Assembly (NCBI GenBank): GCA_041394325.1
Contig: JAWKIJ010000001.1
Span: forward strand, 1,612,001-1,676,000
Origin: JAWKIJ01 sp041394325
GTDB lineage: Bacteria > Actinomycetota > Acidimicrobiia > Acidimicrobiales > Microtrichaceae
Length of the DNA stretch: 64,000 bases
Direction: 5' to 3'
Shown: piece by piece, positions 1-10,500 of the stretch
Layout of the letters: every line of letters starts with the position of its first letter
How positions within the stretch are numbered: the first letter of the stretch is position 1
The notes under the pieces: model-generated
Seen by the model: only the letters and a program-made list of their open reading frames with translations
Databases searched by the model: none
What the model was told of the DNA's origin: nothing
Translations under genes and position numbers: made by a program

Positions 1-632
1 ACGTCATCACCGCGATCGAAGTCGACTACGAGGCCGTCGAGCGTGCACGTACTCCCGCTCGCGAGCAGTTCGCTGCCGACGAGGGCTTCTCCCTGACGTA
101 CATGCCCTTCGTCTCCCGGGCGGTCATCGACGCGATCGCGGAGTTCCCCCACCTCAACGCCTCGGTCGGCGAGGGCACGTTGATCGTGCACCAGGCCGTC
201 AACCTGGCGATCGCCGTCGACCTCGATTTCCAAGGCCTGCTGGCGCCGGTCATCGAGGCCGCCGACGGGATGCGCCTGCGGGCCATCGCCCGCGCGGTCC
301 ACGACGTCGCCGACCGTGCCCGCAACAAGCAGCTCAGCCCCGACGACCTCGAGAACGGAACCTTCACCATCTCGAACTCGGGCAAGTTCGGAACGTTGTT
401 CGTCGCGCCCATCATCAACCAGCCGCAGGTGGCGATCCTCTCGACCGACGGGGTCACCAGGCGTCCCGTCGTCGTGGCCCTCCCCGACGGCAGCGAGTCG
501 ATCGCCATCCACTCGATGGGCAACCTCACGTTGAGTTGGGATCATCGGGCCTTCGACGGCGCCTACGCCGCGGCATTCCTCGCCAAGGTGAAGGAGATCA
601 TCGAGACCCGGGACTGGGCCGCCGAGCTGTGA
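1..632 (+). CDS. 2-oxoacid dehydrogenase E2 (dihydrolipoyl acyltransferase), C-terminal part
   Basis: The reading frame is open from base 3, so the gene begins before the window and only about the last 209 residues are present. They form the catalytic acyltransferase domain, which moves an acyl group from a lipoyl arm to CoA. The family signature HRAFDG lies near the C-terminus (WDHRAFDGAYAA), with the typical NGTFTISNSGKFGT segment before it. The lipoyl and E1/E3-binding domains are off the window, so I cannot say whether this is the pyruvate, 2-oxoglutarate or branched-chain enzyme. The stop overlaps the GTG of the LipB-LipA gene, which would lipoylate this protein. Confidence 0.93.
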   Translation, partial: VITAIEVDYEAVERARTPAREQFAADEGFSLTYMPFVSRAVIDAIAEFPHLNASVGEGTLIVHQAVNLAIAVDLDFQGLLAPVIEAADGMRLRAIARAVHDVADRARNKQLSPDDLENGTFTISNSGKFGTLFVAPIINQPQVAILSTDGVTRRPVVVALPDGSESIAIHSMGNLTLSWDHRAFDGAYAAAFLAKVKEIIETRDWAAEL

Positions 633-2506
633 CCACGGCGGTCTCCGCCACCGACGTGGCCCCGGATCCGGGCGCGATCCGCGACCCGGATCACGTGGTG
701 GCCGACGCGACGACGAGGCGCGACGCACTGCACATCCGGTGGTTGGGTCGCGTCGACTATCGCGACGCACTCGGCCTTCAGCACGCACTGTTCGACCACG
801 GCACCGACGACCACCTGCTCCTCCTGGAGCATCCACACACCTACACGATGGGGGTCCGTGCCGACGCGGCCAACGTGTTGGTCGACCCCGCCGAGGTGGG
901 TGCCGACCTCGTACGGGCCGACCGTGGTGGCGACGTCACCTACCACGGCCCGGGCCAACTCGTCGGCTATCCCATCCTCACCCTCGCCGACCACGACGCG
1001 GGTGAGATGGCGTCGACCCGGGCTCACGTCACCGCGATCGAGGAGTTGTTGATCGCGGTGCTCGACCGGTTCGGCATCGGCGGGGCGAAGGTGGTCGAGG
1101 GGTGTCCCGGAGTGTGGCTCGGTGCCGACGGGCCCCGTCCCCGCAAGATCGCCGCGGTGGGCGTTCGTCTGAGCCGTGGCCGGACGATGCACGGTTTCGC
1201 CCTGAACGTCGACACCGACGCCACGATGTTCGACCACATCGTGGCGTGTGGCCTGTCCGACAAGGGTGTGACCTCGATGCGGGCCGAGGGCTGTGCCGCG
1301 ACGATGCGCGACGTGGTCGAGGCCGTCGGCGAGCGTGCCGGGGCCTTTCTCGGGCGCCCCGACCGACTACCCCGCTCCGTGGACCGGGCAGCGGCCACGT
1401 GGCGGAGCACCGCCGACGACCGCGACCTCACCGCCTTCAGCCGTGGTGAGGGGCCGGGTGCCGTGGTCCGGTACACGACCCGGCGACCCGAAGCGGGCGG
1501 GACCGGTGTGCGGCTGCTCGGCCGTCTGGCCGATGCAGGGGTCGACACCTCGGCGGCCGTGCCGATCACCGACGCGAAGCCGGCGCACATGCGTGCACCC
1601 CTGCGTCTCGGTGGCGAGGTGCTCGCGCTCCGGCGCACCGTCCGCGATCTCGGTCTCGTCACCGTGTGCGAGGAGGCGGGCTGCCCCAACCTGTCCGAGT
1701 GCTGGTCCGACGGTACGGCCACGTTCATGCTGTGCGGTGAACGCTGTACCAGGGCCTGCGGCTTCTGCCTGGTCGACACATCCAAGCCACTGCCCCTCGA
1801 TCCGACCGAGCCCGACCGGGTTGCGGCGGCGGTCGAGCGGACGGGGCTGCGCTTCGCCGTGTTGACCATGGTCGCCCGGGACGACCTCGACGACGGTGGC
1901 GCTGCACATGTCGCCGCGACCGTCCGCGCGATCCACGAACGGGTCCGGGGCGCGTCGGTCGAGGTGCTCGTCAGCGACCTCCGCGGCGAGGATCGATCGC
2001 TTCGGACCGTGTTCGACTCCCGGCCGGAGGTGTTCAACCACAACATCGAGACCGTGTTGCGCCTGCAACGCGCCGTCCGACCCTCGGCCTCCTATGCAAG
2101 GAGTCTTTCGGTGCTCGGACGTGCGCGCCGGGCGGGCCTCGTGACCAAGTCGAGCCTCGTGGTCGGCATGGGTGAGCGCGACGACGAGATCCTCCAGACG
2201 CTGGGCGACCTGGCGGAGGTAGGGGTCCGAATCGTGACGATCGGCCAGTACCTGCGTCCCACCACCCATCATCTGCCGGTGGAGCGCTGGTGGGAGCCTG
2301 CCGATTTCGAACGCTGGAAGCACCTCGGCGAGCGGATGGGGATCGACCACGTCGAGTCGTCGCCGTTGACCCGGTCGAGCTACCACGCCCGCACCGCTGC
2401 CGACACCGCGGCCGCAGCGGCGGCGCCTCGGGCCGATCGACCTGCCGTCCGTGTCGGCGGTCCCCGTACCATCGACCAGCCCCCACCTTCCGGATCGGCG
2501 AACTGA
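629..2506 (+). CDS. Fused octanoyltransferase-lipoyl synthase (LipB-LipA)
   Basis: One 625-residue reading frame carries both lipoate assembly steps: transfer of octanoyl from acyl carrier protein to the target lysine, then radical sulfur insertion. The LipB half (about 20-230) has RGGDVTYHGPGQ starting at residue 99, PRKIAAVG, and a cysteine in the VACGLSDKGVTSM stretch. The LipA half (about 310-600) has the auxiliary-cluster cysteines CEEAGCPNLSEC from residue 347, the radical-SAM CTRACGFC at 373-380, and a C-terminal RSSYHA. The GTG start at 629 overlaps the E2 stop as GTGA; a longer upstream start would sit inside the E2 gene. The roughly 80-residue linker keeps G/C-rich third positions, which argues that it is coding. 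LipB and LipA are usually separate proteins. Confidence 0.9.
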   Translation: MTTAVSATDVAPDPGAIRDPDHVVADATTRRDALHIRWLGRVDYRDALGLQHALFDHGTDDHLLLLEHPHTYTMGVRADAANVLVDPAEVGADLVRADRGGDVTYHGPGQLVGYPILTLADHDAGEMASTRAHVTAIEELLIAVLDRFGIGGAKVVEGCPGVWLGADGPRPRKIAAVGVRLSRGRTMHGFALNVDTDATMFDHIVACGLSDKGVTSMRAEGCAATMRDVVEAVGERAGAFLGRPDRLPRSVDRAAATWRSTADDRDLTAFSRGEGPGAVVRYTTRRPEAGGTGVRLLGRLADAGVDTSAAVPITDAKPAHMRAPLRLGGEVLALRRTVRDLGLVTVCEEAGCPNLSECWSDGTATFMLCGERCTRACGFCLVDTSKPLPLDPTEPDRVAAAVERTGLRFAVLTMVARDDLDDGGAAHVAATVRAIHERVRGASVEVLVSDLRGEDRSLRTVFDSRPEVFNHNIETVLRLQRAVRPSASYARSLSVLGRARRAGLVTKSSLVVGMGERDDEILQTLGDLAEVGVRIVTIGQYLRPTTHHLPVERWWEPADFERWKHLGERMGIDHVESSPLTRSSYHARTAADTAAAAAAPRADRPAVRVGGPRTIDQPPPSGSAN

Positions 2507-3072
2507 TGGCTCGGGACTACCCCGCGATCGACGACCACCATCGTGAGTTCATCGCCGCCCAGCACCTCTTCTTCGTGGCCACCGCCCCCAGCGGTCCCGA
2601 CGGCCATGTCAACGTGTCACCGAAGGGCTACGACACGTTCCGCGTGCTCGGACCGAACCGGGTCGCCTACCTCGACCTCACGGGTTCGGGGGTGGAGACC
2701 ATCGCCCACCTGCACCAGAACGGTCGTATCACCATCATGTTCTGCGCGTTCGAGGGACGCCCCAAGGTCCTGCGCCTGTACGGCACCGGCCGCACCGTCT
2801 ACGTGGGAGCCCCCGAGTTCGACGCGCTCGTCGGCGCAGACGCGCCGATGCCCGGGCTCCGGGCGGTCATCGTCGTCGACGTCGACCTGGTCCGAACGTC
2901 GTGCGGCTACGCGGTGCCGCTCATGGAGTTCCGGGCCGAACGCGAGACGCTCGTCGAATGGGCCGAACGAAAGGGCGACGACGGCATCGCCGCCTACTGG
3001 CGGGACAAGAACGCCCGGTCCGTCGACGGCCTCGTCGGCATCCCCGACGCGGCGACGGATCCGAACGCGTGA
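2506..3072 (+). CDS. Pyridoxamine 5'-phosphate oxidase-fold family protein
   Basis: A 188-residue protein whose N-terminal half matches the split-barrel flavin-binding fold of the pyridoxamine-phosphate oxidase superfamily: an opening AAQHLFFVATAP strand, then HVNVSPKGYDTFRVLGPNRV, then ETIAHLHQNGRI. Members bind FMN or F420 and include oxidoreductases and flavin-storage proteins; the substrate here cannot be read from sequence, and true PdxH residues are not evident. The ATG at 2506 overlaps the preceding stop (TGATG), and the next gene overlaps its own stop (GTGA), so all three are probably cotranslated. Confidence 0.8.
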   Translation: MARDYPAIDDHHREFIAAQHLFFVATAPSGPDGHVNVSPKGYDTFRVLGPNRVAYLDLTGSGVETIAHLHQNGRITIMFCAFEGRPKVLRLYGTGRTVYVGAPEFDALVGADAPMPGLRAVIVVDVDLVRTSCGYAVPLMEFRAERETLVEWAERKGDDGIAAYWRDKNARSVDGLVGIPDAATDPNA

Positions 3073-4261
3073 GCGCACCCTCACGCGATCCGGTGGCGTC
3101 GCCGACATCGCCGTTCCCGGCGCGTGTCGCCCGGGTAATCGACGCGATGGCCGAGCGCGACGTCGACGCACTCTGCCTGTCGGTGGGTGCCGACCTGCCG
3201 TGGCTCACCGGCTACGAGGCCATGCCGCTCGAACGGCTCACCATGGCCGTGCTCGACCGGGACGGGGCGATGACCCTCGTCGTCCCCGAACTCGAAGCCC
3301 TGCGCGTGGTCGAGCGCGACCACTTCCGGATCGTCCCGTGGGGTGAGACATCCGATCCCTTCGATGCCGTACTCGACGCGCTGGGCGGACACCGTGCGGT
3401 GTCGCGCATCGCCGTCGGTGACCGAACCTGGTCCCGGTTCACCCGCGCTGGGCGAGCGGGTACCCGCTGCGACGATGGTGAACGCCTCGCTGGTCACAGC
3501 GCCGTTGCGGGCCCGGAAGGACCCTCACGAGATCGACATGTTGACCCGCGGCCCGAGCGGTCGACGCGATCGCCGAGCAACTCCAGTTGGGCGCGATCGA
3601 ATTGGTGGGCCGTACCGAGGCCGAGGTGTCCACCGATCTGGCGCGTCGGATCGTGGCTGGGGGCCACACCCGTGTGAACTTCGCGATCGTCGCGGCCGGC
3701 GCCAACTCGGCGAGCCCCCATCACGAGCCGTCCGATCGGGTTGTCGGCCCGGGCGAGCCGGTGCTCTGCGACTTCGGCGGGACGATGCACGACGAGTGGG
3801 GAGTCGGCTACTGCAGCGACATCACCCGCTGCGTGTGGACCGGGGACGTGCCGGCCGATGCGGCCGAGATCTACGACGTGCTGGAACTGGCCCAACGCGC
3901 CGGGGTGGACGCGGGCATCGTCGGGAGTTCCTGCGAATCGGTGGACCGGGCCTGTCGTGAGGTCCTCGACGCCCACGGTCTGGGGGAGTACTTCATCCAT
4001 CGGACCGGGCACGGGATCGGTGTCGAGGAGCACGAGGACCCCTACATCGTCGACGGCAACACGCAGGTCCTCGAAGCGGGTCACTGCTACTCGGTCGAGC
4101 CCGGCGTCTACCTTCCGGGGCGATTCGGCTTCCGCCTCGAGGACATCGTGGTCGCCACACCCGACGGTCCGGTCGCCCTCAACACCGCCGATCGCCGCCT
4201 CGCCGGGCTCCGCGATCGGGTCGGCGGTGCGGGCCGATCCCGGGAGCCCGGTCCGTGCTGA
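3069..4261 (+). CDS. M24 metallopeptidase, Xaa-Pro aminopeptidase type (two apparent frameshifts)
   Basis: Residues in three frames join into one creatinase/prolidase-type peptidase of about 398 residues. The N-terminal domain runs from the GTG at 3069 (ADLPWLTGYEAMPLERL), the middle (MVNASLVTAPLRARKDPHEI) is one frame over, and the catalytic domain (CDFGGTMHDEWGVGYCSDI, HRTGHGIGVEEHEDPY, GHCYSVEPGVYLPG, RLEDIVV) is in the third. These carry the metal ligands D, D, H, E and E. The breaks lie near 3444-3447 and 3547-3550; adding one CG at each restores TRALGER and LTRAARAVDAIAEQ, the latter the normal family sequence. I therefore treat it as one intact gene with assembly deletions. GTGA overlap with the upstream gene. 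Confidence 0.85.
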
Positions 4262-5109
4262 GACTCGACCTCGCGACGGTCCTGTTGCAGTGGGCGGTTG
4301 GCGGACTGTTGTTCCTGTGGGTCACCACAAGGGCCCGTGAGGTGGGCATCGGTTACGGCTGGTTGTTGCGCGCGGTGTTCGGTGTGATGGCCGTCCTCGC
4401 CGCCGTCGCGGGCTTCCGCTACCACCGGGTGTGGGTCCGCGATCTGTCGGCGATCGCGGTTGCGGTCGGCGTGCTCCCGGCGTTGGCCGTGAGCTGGACG
4501 CGTCGTCGCGCCGGCGTGCGCCGACAGCGGGAGCAGGTCCAGCGACGATCCGACCGGATCGCGGAGATGACGGGGATCGACCGGGAGGTGCAGCGCTTCG
4601 ACGACACGGCACCCGAGTTCCCCCCTGCACTCGACCTCGTGGCGCCCGTGCTCGGCCTTCCCGGGCTCGTGGCCGCCGGGATCGCGGCGGGATCGCCTGC
4701 GTGGGTACAGGTCTTGCGGGTCCTGGTGGGAGCGGCGTTCCTCGGTTGCGTCACCGACGGGATGCTCCTCGGGCACTGGTATCTGACCCAGCCGGGACTG
4801 CCGCGTCGTCCACTGTTGGAGCAGGTGCGGTGGCTCACGTGGATCTGGCCGTTGGAGGTCGCGGTGATGCTGCTGCCGACCGGCATGGTCTCGGTGCTCA
4901 CCGGAGGGATCTCCGACGGATGGGGTGGCATGTTGGGATGGTTCTGGGTCGCGTGTGCCGTCACGACCATCGTGTTGACGCGGGTGACACGCGCGGCGTT
5001 GCGTGAACGCGAGTACTCCGCGGTGATGGCGGCGACGGGGCTGCTCTACCTGGCGATCCTCACCGGGTTCGGACAGGACCTCGTCGCACGCCTCGTCCTC
5101 AACGGCTGA
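4255..5109 (+). CDS. Integral membrane protein of unknown function
   Basis: A 284-residue protein with about seven or eight hydrophobic segments and one charged loop (RRRAGVRRQREQVQRRSDR) after the third segment. I do not recognise the family. The GTG start at 4255 overlaps the end of the peptidase gene, so it may belong to the same transcript. A histidine and aromatics occur within the membrane (GHWYLTQPGLPRRP), but no known cofactor motif is visible. Confidence 0.75.
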   Translation: MLRLDLATVLLQWAVGGLLFLWVTTRAREVGIGYGWLLRAVFGVMAVLAAVAGFRYHRVWVRDLSAIAVAVGVLPALAVSWTRRRAGVRRQREQVQRRSDRIAEMTGIDREVQRFDDTAPEFPPALDLVAPVLGLPGLVAAGIAAGSPAWVQVLRVLVGAAFLGCVTDGMLLGHWYLTQPGLPRRPLLEQVRWLTWIWPLEVAVMLLPTGMVSVLTGGISDGWGGMLGWFWVACAVTTIVLTRVTRAALREREYSAVMAATGLLYLAILTGFGQDLVARLVLNG

Positions 5110-5126
5110 GCACGACGGCGGCGAGC

Positions 5127-5149
5127 GGTCGGCACACGAGCCGCCGACC
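5127..5149. terminator. Possible bidirectional hairpin between convergent genes
   Basis: GGTCGGC and its mirror GCCGACC form a 7-base stem with a 9-base loop in the 46-base gap between the membrane protein and the convergent hydrolase gene. There is no T-tract on either side, so function as an intrinsic terminator is only a suggestion. Confidence 0.3.
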
Positions 5150-5155
5150 CGACCG

Positions 5156-6670
5156 TCAGCTGAACGGGGAGGGCACGATCGCGGCGGCACAGGAGGTGTC
5201 GACACGGTTCAGCTCATCGAACCACTTGTCCATGATCCCCTGGGTGCAGGGTGTATCCGGTCCGGGACCGTGCCCGCCGTGGGGGACCGAGATGAACTCG
5301 GCGTCGGACAGCGCGTTGGCGACGGCCTTCGAATCCGAGGGCGGGGTGATCGGGTCGTATTCGCCCGAGATCACCAGTGTGGGGATCGACGAGTGGACGA
5401 CGTCCCCGAACGACTTCGGCTCGGTCGTGACCGGCCAGTCCCGACACACGAGGTTCCAACTCGCCAGGAGCGGCAACGATGCCCGCCCGGGATCCGATCG
5501 CAGGGCGTCCACGTCGGACCGCCGGACCCGTGCCCCGTTGTCGGCGCATTCGGTGGACAGGAACGCGCCTTCGGTCATGTCGTTCACGAACGGGATCGCC
5601 TCTTGTGCGATCAGCGGGATCAGGCCCCGTCCGCCGTTGGCCATGTCGTGGATGGCCGAGGGGAGTTGTGGGATGAGATCGGTGTCGTACAGCGCGTTGA
5701 AGAGCCCACCGACCGCGTCGTTGCCGTCGAGGTGGAGCGTCTCGGACACCCCGGTGGTCGGGTCGGTGTAGTCCATCGCGAACGGGTGGGTATCGAGCTC
5801 CGCTGCGAGGCGTTCGACGTCACCCTTGAGGTCCGGGTACTTCGCGTGGCATTTGGGGTCGGTCGCGCATCCGTTCGCGAGCGCGTCGAACGCGCGGGTT
5901 CCCGAGTCGACGTTGGAGCGGGCGGACGCGGTGCTCGGTGGGTACACCGAGTCGAGGATCACGGAGCGGACCCCTTGCGGGTGGTTGCGCATCACGACGA
6001 GCGCGAGACGGGTTCCGTACGACACGCCGTAGAGGTTCCACTTCGCGATCCCGAGAGCGGTCCGCAGATCCGCGATGTCGGCGGCGTTGTTCGTCGTGTT
6101 GTACCGGCCAAGGTCGATCCCCTCGCCGCTGAGGCGGTCGTAGCACTGTCGGGTAGCGGTGTCGAACATCGCGAGCTGTCCCTTGAAGTCGTTCGGCATC
6201 GCCAAGGCCTTCATGAAGGCGCGCTCGCGTTCGGGGCACTCCAGGGACGGTTCGGAGCGGCCGACGCCGCGTTGGTCCAACACGATGATGTCTCGCCGTT
6301 CCAGCCACCGACTGCGCGTCCATCTCGACAGCCCGTTCCGGAGGGTGCCCGACCCGGGTCCGCCGTGGAGGTAGACGATGGGATCGGCCTCGGGCCTGGC
6401 GGAGAGGGAGTGCAGTCGGACGACCGCGAGTTTCACCTGCCGGCCTGCGGGTTTGGAGCGGTTCTCGGGCACGGTGAGGGTGCCGCAGGTGACCTTCAGG
6501 CCGTCGGGCACCGCGGTCGCACACGGTCCGTCGGTCCACGCGGGTGTGTAGCCCCTCGCGGAGGTGGGCGACGTGGGGTCGTCGGTGGATGTGGACGAGG
6601 ACTTGCTGCACGCACCGCTGACGAGCACCGTCGCCAGGAGCGCGACGCCGACGACACCGCGGGTTCGCAT
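5156..6670 (-). CDS. Secreted lipoprotein alpha/beta hydrolase, TAP-like peptidase
   Basis: A 504-residue protein that starts with a lipoprotein signal (LLATVLVSGAC, cysteine near residue 21), followed by a Ser/Thr-rich spacer, so it should be anchored outside the membrane. The hydrolase domain has an HGGPGSGT oxyanion loop, the nucleophile elbow GVSYGTRLA, an acid in SGEYDPITPP and the histidine in VPHGGHGPG. The C-terminal layout matches tripeptidyl-aminopeptidase-like hydrolases of actinomycetes, which trim peptides outside the cell. I chose the ATG at 6670 because it gives the cleanest signal and has a purine-rich AGAGGGGG just upstream; an in-frame ATG nine codons earlier is possible. 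Confidence 0.88.
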   Translation of the reverse strand: MRTRGVVGVALLATVLVSGACSKSSSTSTDDPTSPTSARGYTPAWTDGPCATAVPDGLKVTCGTLTVPENRSKPAGRQVKLAVVRLHSLSARPEADPIVYLHGGPGSGTLRNGLSRWTRSRWLERRDIIVLDQRGVGRSEPSLECPERERAFMKALAMPNDFKGQLAMFDTATRQCYDRLSGEGIDLGRYNTTNNAADIADLRTALGIAKWNLYGVSYGTRLALVVMRNHPQGVRSVILDSVYPPSTASARSNVDSGTRAFDALANGCATDPKCHAKYPDLKGDVERLAAELDTHPFAMDYTDPTTGVSETLHLDGNDAVGGLFNALYDTDLIPQLPSAIHDMANGGRGLIPLIAQEAIPFVNDMTEGAFLSTECADNGARVRRSDVDALRSDPGRASLPLLASWNLVCRDWPVTTEPKSFGDVVHSSIPTLVISGEYDPITPPSDSKAVANALSDAEFISVPHGGHGPGPDTPCTQGIMDKWFDELNRVDTSCAAAIVPSPFS

Positions 6671-6707
6671 CCCCCTCTGTGTAGCCGACCAGGCCATCAC
6701 CCCCGTC

Positions 6708-6765
6708 ACCCGTTTCGTCGCGCGAACATCGCGTCCTGGCGCGACTTTCGCGCGACAAAACCGGT
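6708..6765. repeat. Palindromic repeat, copy 1
   Basis: Arms of about 26 bases (6708-6733 and 6740-6765) around the spacer TCCTGG. The left arm is a degenerate mirror of the right one (three mismatches); the right arm matches copies 2 and 3 exactly. It lies between metH and the hydrolase gene, both on the minus strand. It could act as a transcript-end hairpin for metH or as a mobile REP-like unit. Confidence 0.85.
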
Positions 6766-6795
6766 GGGAACGGGGGATGGGGAGCCCAGGCCGGG

Positions 6796-9700
6796 TCAGC
6801 GGGCGACGAAGTACTTGGCCCTGGGGTGGTGGCAGATCAGCGCCGAGGTGGACTGTTCGGGGTGGTACTGCCAGCCGGTGTCCTCGGACACCTCCACGCC
6901 GATCCGCGCTCCGTCCAACAGGTCGAAGATGGTGCCGTTGTCCTCGATGGTCGGACAGGCGGGATATCCGCTGGAGTAGCGGCCACCTCGGTACTGCTGG
7001 CGGAACAGACCACCGATCGACGGTCCGTCCTCGTCGACGAATCCCCACTCGGTGCGGATCCGGTGGTGCCAGAACTCCGCGAGTGCCTCGGCCATCTCCA
7101 CTCCGACGCCGTGCAGCATCAGGTACTCCTGGTACCGATCCTCGGCGAACAGGCGCTTGGTCTCCTCGGAGACCTTCGTGCCCATGGTCACGATCTGGAA
7201 CGCGGCGTAGTCGAGGTCGCCCGCTCCTCCGTCGTAGGGGCGGAAGAAGTCGGCGATGCACAGGTACGGCTCCACGTTCTGGCGTGGATAGCGGAACCGT
7301 GCCAGTTCGGTCGTACGGCTCTCGTCGGAGAACACGACCAGGTCGTTCCCGTCGCCGTTCGCGACGAAGAAGCCGTACACCACCTGCGGTACCAACAGCC
7401 CCTGTTCGCGAACCAACGACAGCATCCGCCGGAACTCCGGCTCGAGGCGCTCCTTGAACGCCGCGTCGTCCTCGCCCTTCTCGGGGCGGTACTGCCACTG
7501 GTTGCGGAACAGACCGGTCCGGTTGAGGTAAGGGGCGATGTCGTCGATGGACAGCCCCTTGACCACGCGGTGGCCGAGGAACGGAGGGGTGAACACCTTG
7601 TTGTCCGTCGCCACCTCCGGTGAGCGGGCCGGGATGGTCGACGGGTCGACCTCGACCTTCTCGCGCTTGGGCAGGTTGCGGCCACCGAGCACCACACCGA
7701 AGTCGTCGTCGACCAAGTCGCCGCGCCGGATCTGGCCGAGCCTGTCCATCACGTGAAGGCCCTCGAACGCGTCCTTGCCGTAGAAGAGTCGCCCGTTGTA
7801 GATGTCGCGTAGATCCCGTTCGACGTAGGTCCGGGTCAACGCGGCGCCGCCCAGCAGCACCGGGATGCGGCTCAGCTCACGGGCGTTCAGTTCCTCGACG
7901 TTGTCACGCATGATCAGTGTCGACTTCACCAGGAGGCCCGACATGCCGATCGCGTCGGCGTCGACCTCGACGGCCTTCTCGATCATCTCGGCGATCGACA
8001 CCTTGATCCCGAGGTTGTGCACCTCATAGCCGTTGTTGGTGAGGATGATGTCGACGAGGTTCTTGCCGATGTCGTGCACATCGCCCTTCACGGTGGCCAG
8101 CACGATCGACCCCTTCCCGGCACCGGCCGCGGAGCTGTCCATGTGCGGTTCGAGGTGGGCGACGGCCCGCTTCATCGTCTCGGCGGACTGCAACACGAAG
8201 GGAAGTTGCATCTCGCCGCGGCCGAACAGGTCGCCGACGGTCTTCATCCCGTCCAACAGGATGTCGTTGATGATCGTCAGCGGCGCCATCCCCGCCGCCA
8301 TGGCCTCGTCGAGGTCGTCGGTGAGGCCCTCGCGGTCCCCGTCGATGATGCGCGTCGAGAGCCGTCGCTCGAGGCTCCAGTCGCTGCGGTCCTCGGCGAC
8401 GACCTCGGTGTGCTCGACGTCGCTGAACAGGTCGAGCAGCTTGTGGAGTGGGTCGTATTCCGCGTCGCCGTCGGAGAGGGCACCGGCCGTGCCGCGGCGG
8501 TCCCAGATGAGGTCGAGGCACACGTCGCGTTGGTCGTCGGGGATCCGCGACAGCGGGATGATCTTGGACGCGTGCACGATGGCCGAGGTCAGACCGGCCG
8601 AGATGCACTCCGACAGGAACACCGAGTTGAGCACGTGGCGTGCCGCGGGTGAGAGGCCGAAGCTGACGTTGGACACGCCCAGGGTCGTGTAGGCGCCGGG
8701 GAGTTCGGTGCTGATGCGCCGGATCGCCTCGATGGTCGCGGCCGCGTCGCCGCGCAGGTCCTCGTCGCCGGTGGACAGCGGGAAGGTCAGCGCATCGAAG
8801 ATGAGGTCGCCCGATTCGAGGCCGTACCGGTTGACGGCGAGGTCGTGGATTCGGTGCGCGATTCGCACCTTCCACTCGACGTCGCGGGCCTGGCCCGTCT
8901 CGTCGATGAGCAGGCAGATCACAGCGGCGCCGTACTCGCGGGCCAGCTTGAAGACCTTGTCGAGTCGTGAGCCCTCCGCCTCCCCGTCCTCGAGGTTGGC
9001 GGAGTTGAGGATCGCGCGGCCACCCAGCCACTGCAGGCCGGCCTCCATCACCGGGGGCTCGGTGGAGTCCAGGACCAGTGGCACCGTCGACTGGGTCGCC
9101 AGCCGTTGTACGACCTGGTCCATGTCCACCGTTCCGTCACGGCCCACGTAGTCGACGCACACGTCGAGGATGTGCGAACCGTCGCGGATCTGATCCTTGG
9201 CGGTCTGGGTCGTCTGGTCCCAGTCCTCGGCGAGGATCGCCTCGCGGAAGGCCTTCGAGCCGTTGGCGTTGGTCCGCTCGCCGATCATCACGAACGCGGT
9301 CGCGGCGTTGTCGCCCTCCTCGGCGCCGAACGGCTGGAAGCTGTAGATGGAGGTCGCACCGTCGCGGTGTCGGGCGAGCGTCGGACCCGGTTCGACGCCG
9401 TGTACGGCTTCGGCGAGCTGTGCGATGAACTCGGGTGTGGTGCCGCAGCATCCGCCCACGACCCGCACGCCGAACTCCCGGACGAAGCGAACCAGGTACT
9501 CGGTGAACGCGTCGGCGGTGAGGTCGTAGTGCATCTTGCCGTCCACCACCGAGGGCAGCCCCGCGTTGGGCAGAACCGAGATCGGGATGCGGCTGTGTTG
9601 GGACAGGTAGCGGAGGTGCTCGCCCATCTCGGACGGCCCTGTGGCGCAGTTGAGACCGATGACGTCGGGCCGCATCGGGTCGAGAGCGGCGAGCGCGGCG

Positions 9701-10315
9701 CCGATCTCGGTCCCGGGCAGCATCCTGCCGGTGAGCTCGATGGTGACCTGGGTCTGGATCGGCACCGAGCGGCCGACGTCGGCCATCGCGCGGCGCACCC
9801 CGTTCATCGCCGCCTTGAGGCCCAGCAGGTCGAACTGGGTCTCGATGATGAACAGGTCGACCCCGCCCTCGAGGAGCCCGATGCCCTGTTCGTGGTAGTG
9901 GTCGCGTAGCTGTGCGTAGGACACCTGACCGAGGGTGGCGAACTTGGTGCCCGGGCCCATCGAACCCGCGACGAACCGCGGTCGATCAGGGGTCGACATG
10001 TCGTCGGCGACCGCACGGGCGATCTGCGCGGCCTTCAGGTTGAGCTCGTGGACGGTCCTGCAGGTCGTACTCGCCGAGCGGGATGGCGAATGCCCCGAAG
10101 CTGTTGGTCTCCACGACGTCGGCACCGGCTTCGAAGTAGTCGCGGTGCATCTGCGCGATGAGGTCGGGCCGGGTGGCGACGAGCAGGTCGGTGCAACCTT
10201 CGAGCGCTTCGCCACCGAAGTCGTCGGCCGTGAGATCGAGGCGTTGCAGGTACGTCCCGGTCGCGCCGTCGTAGACGACGACACGTTCGCGGACGAGGTC
10301 GAGATAGTCGGACAC
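6796..10315 (-). CDS. metH: Cobalamin-dependent methionine synthase (one apparent frameshift)
   Basis: About 1173 residues once repaired. Transfers methyl from methyltetrahydrofolate through cobalamin to homocysteine. Order of domains: homocysteine domain (VYDGATGT, zinc cysteines in GLNCATGP and VGGCCGTTP), folate domain (FVMIGERTNANGS), cobalamin domain with DVHDIGKNLV, and reactivation domain with RYSSGYPACP. The frame breaks near 10053; adding one CG restores YDLQDRVHELNLKAAQIAR. The GTG at 10315 is chosen because AAGAAGGA stands seven bases upstream. An ATG-like start further out has no such site. The region upstream up to the divergent asparaginase gene is 185 bases; I could not fit a cobalamin or SAM riboswitch to it. 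Confidence 0.95.
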
Positions 10316-10500
10316 GGTGGAGTCCTTCTTGCTGAGCGATGCCCGATCGGGCACCGGAAACGATGGTCATGCGGAGTGACCGACGGGGTGGGTGCCGCGA
10401 TCACTCCACGAGCCGGGGCCTCACGCCCTTCCCCATCGGGTCAGCTCAGTGGACCCAGCATACCCGGCGATGTCACCGGGGAGGGCGTAGCGTCCGTGCA

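Noticed and set aside
536..628. Longer start for the LipB-LipA gene
   Set aside because: It would overlap the conserved end of the E2 gene by 90 bases in another frame; GTG 629 gives the common GTGA overlap.
1350..1620. LipB-LipA fusion as an artefact of a deletion
   Set aside because: The linker keeps strong G/C third positions in this frame throughout and shows no stop nearby in a plausible LipB frame; not fully excluded, so it is listed for checking.
5270..6979. 570-residue plus-strand frame across the hydrolase gene
   Set aside because: Composition is that of an antisense shadow; the hydrolase on the minus strand has full catalytic motifs.
10316..10500. Possible SAM or cobalamin riboswitch before metH
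   Set aside because: The region is GC-rich with short inverted repeats (for example GCCCGATCGGGC), but I could not match conserved riboswitch cores on the metH strand.
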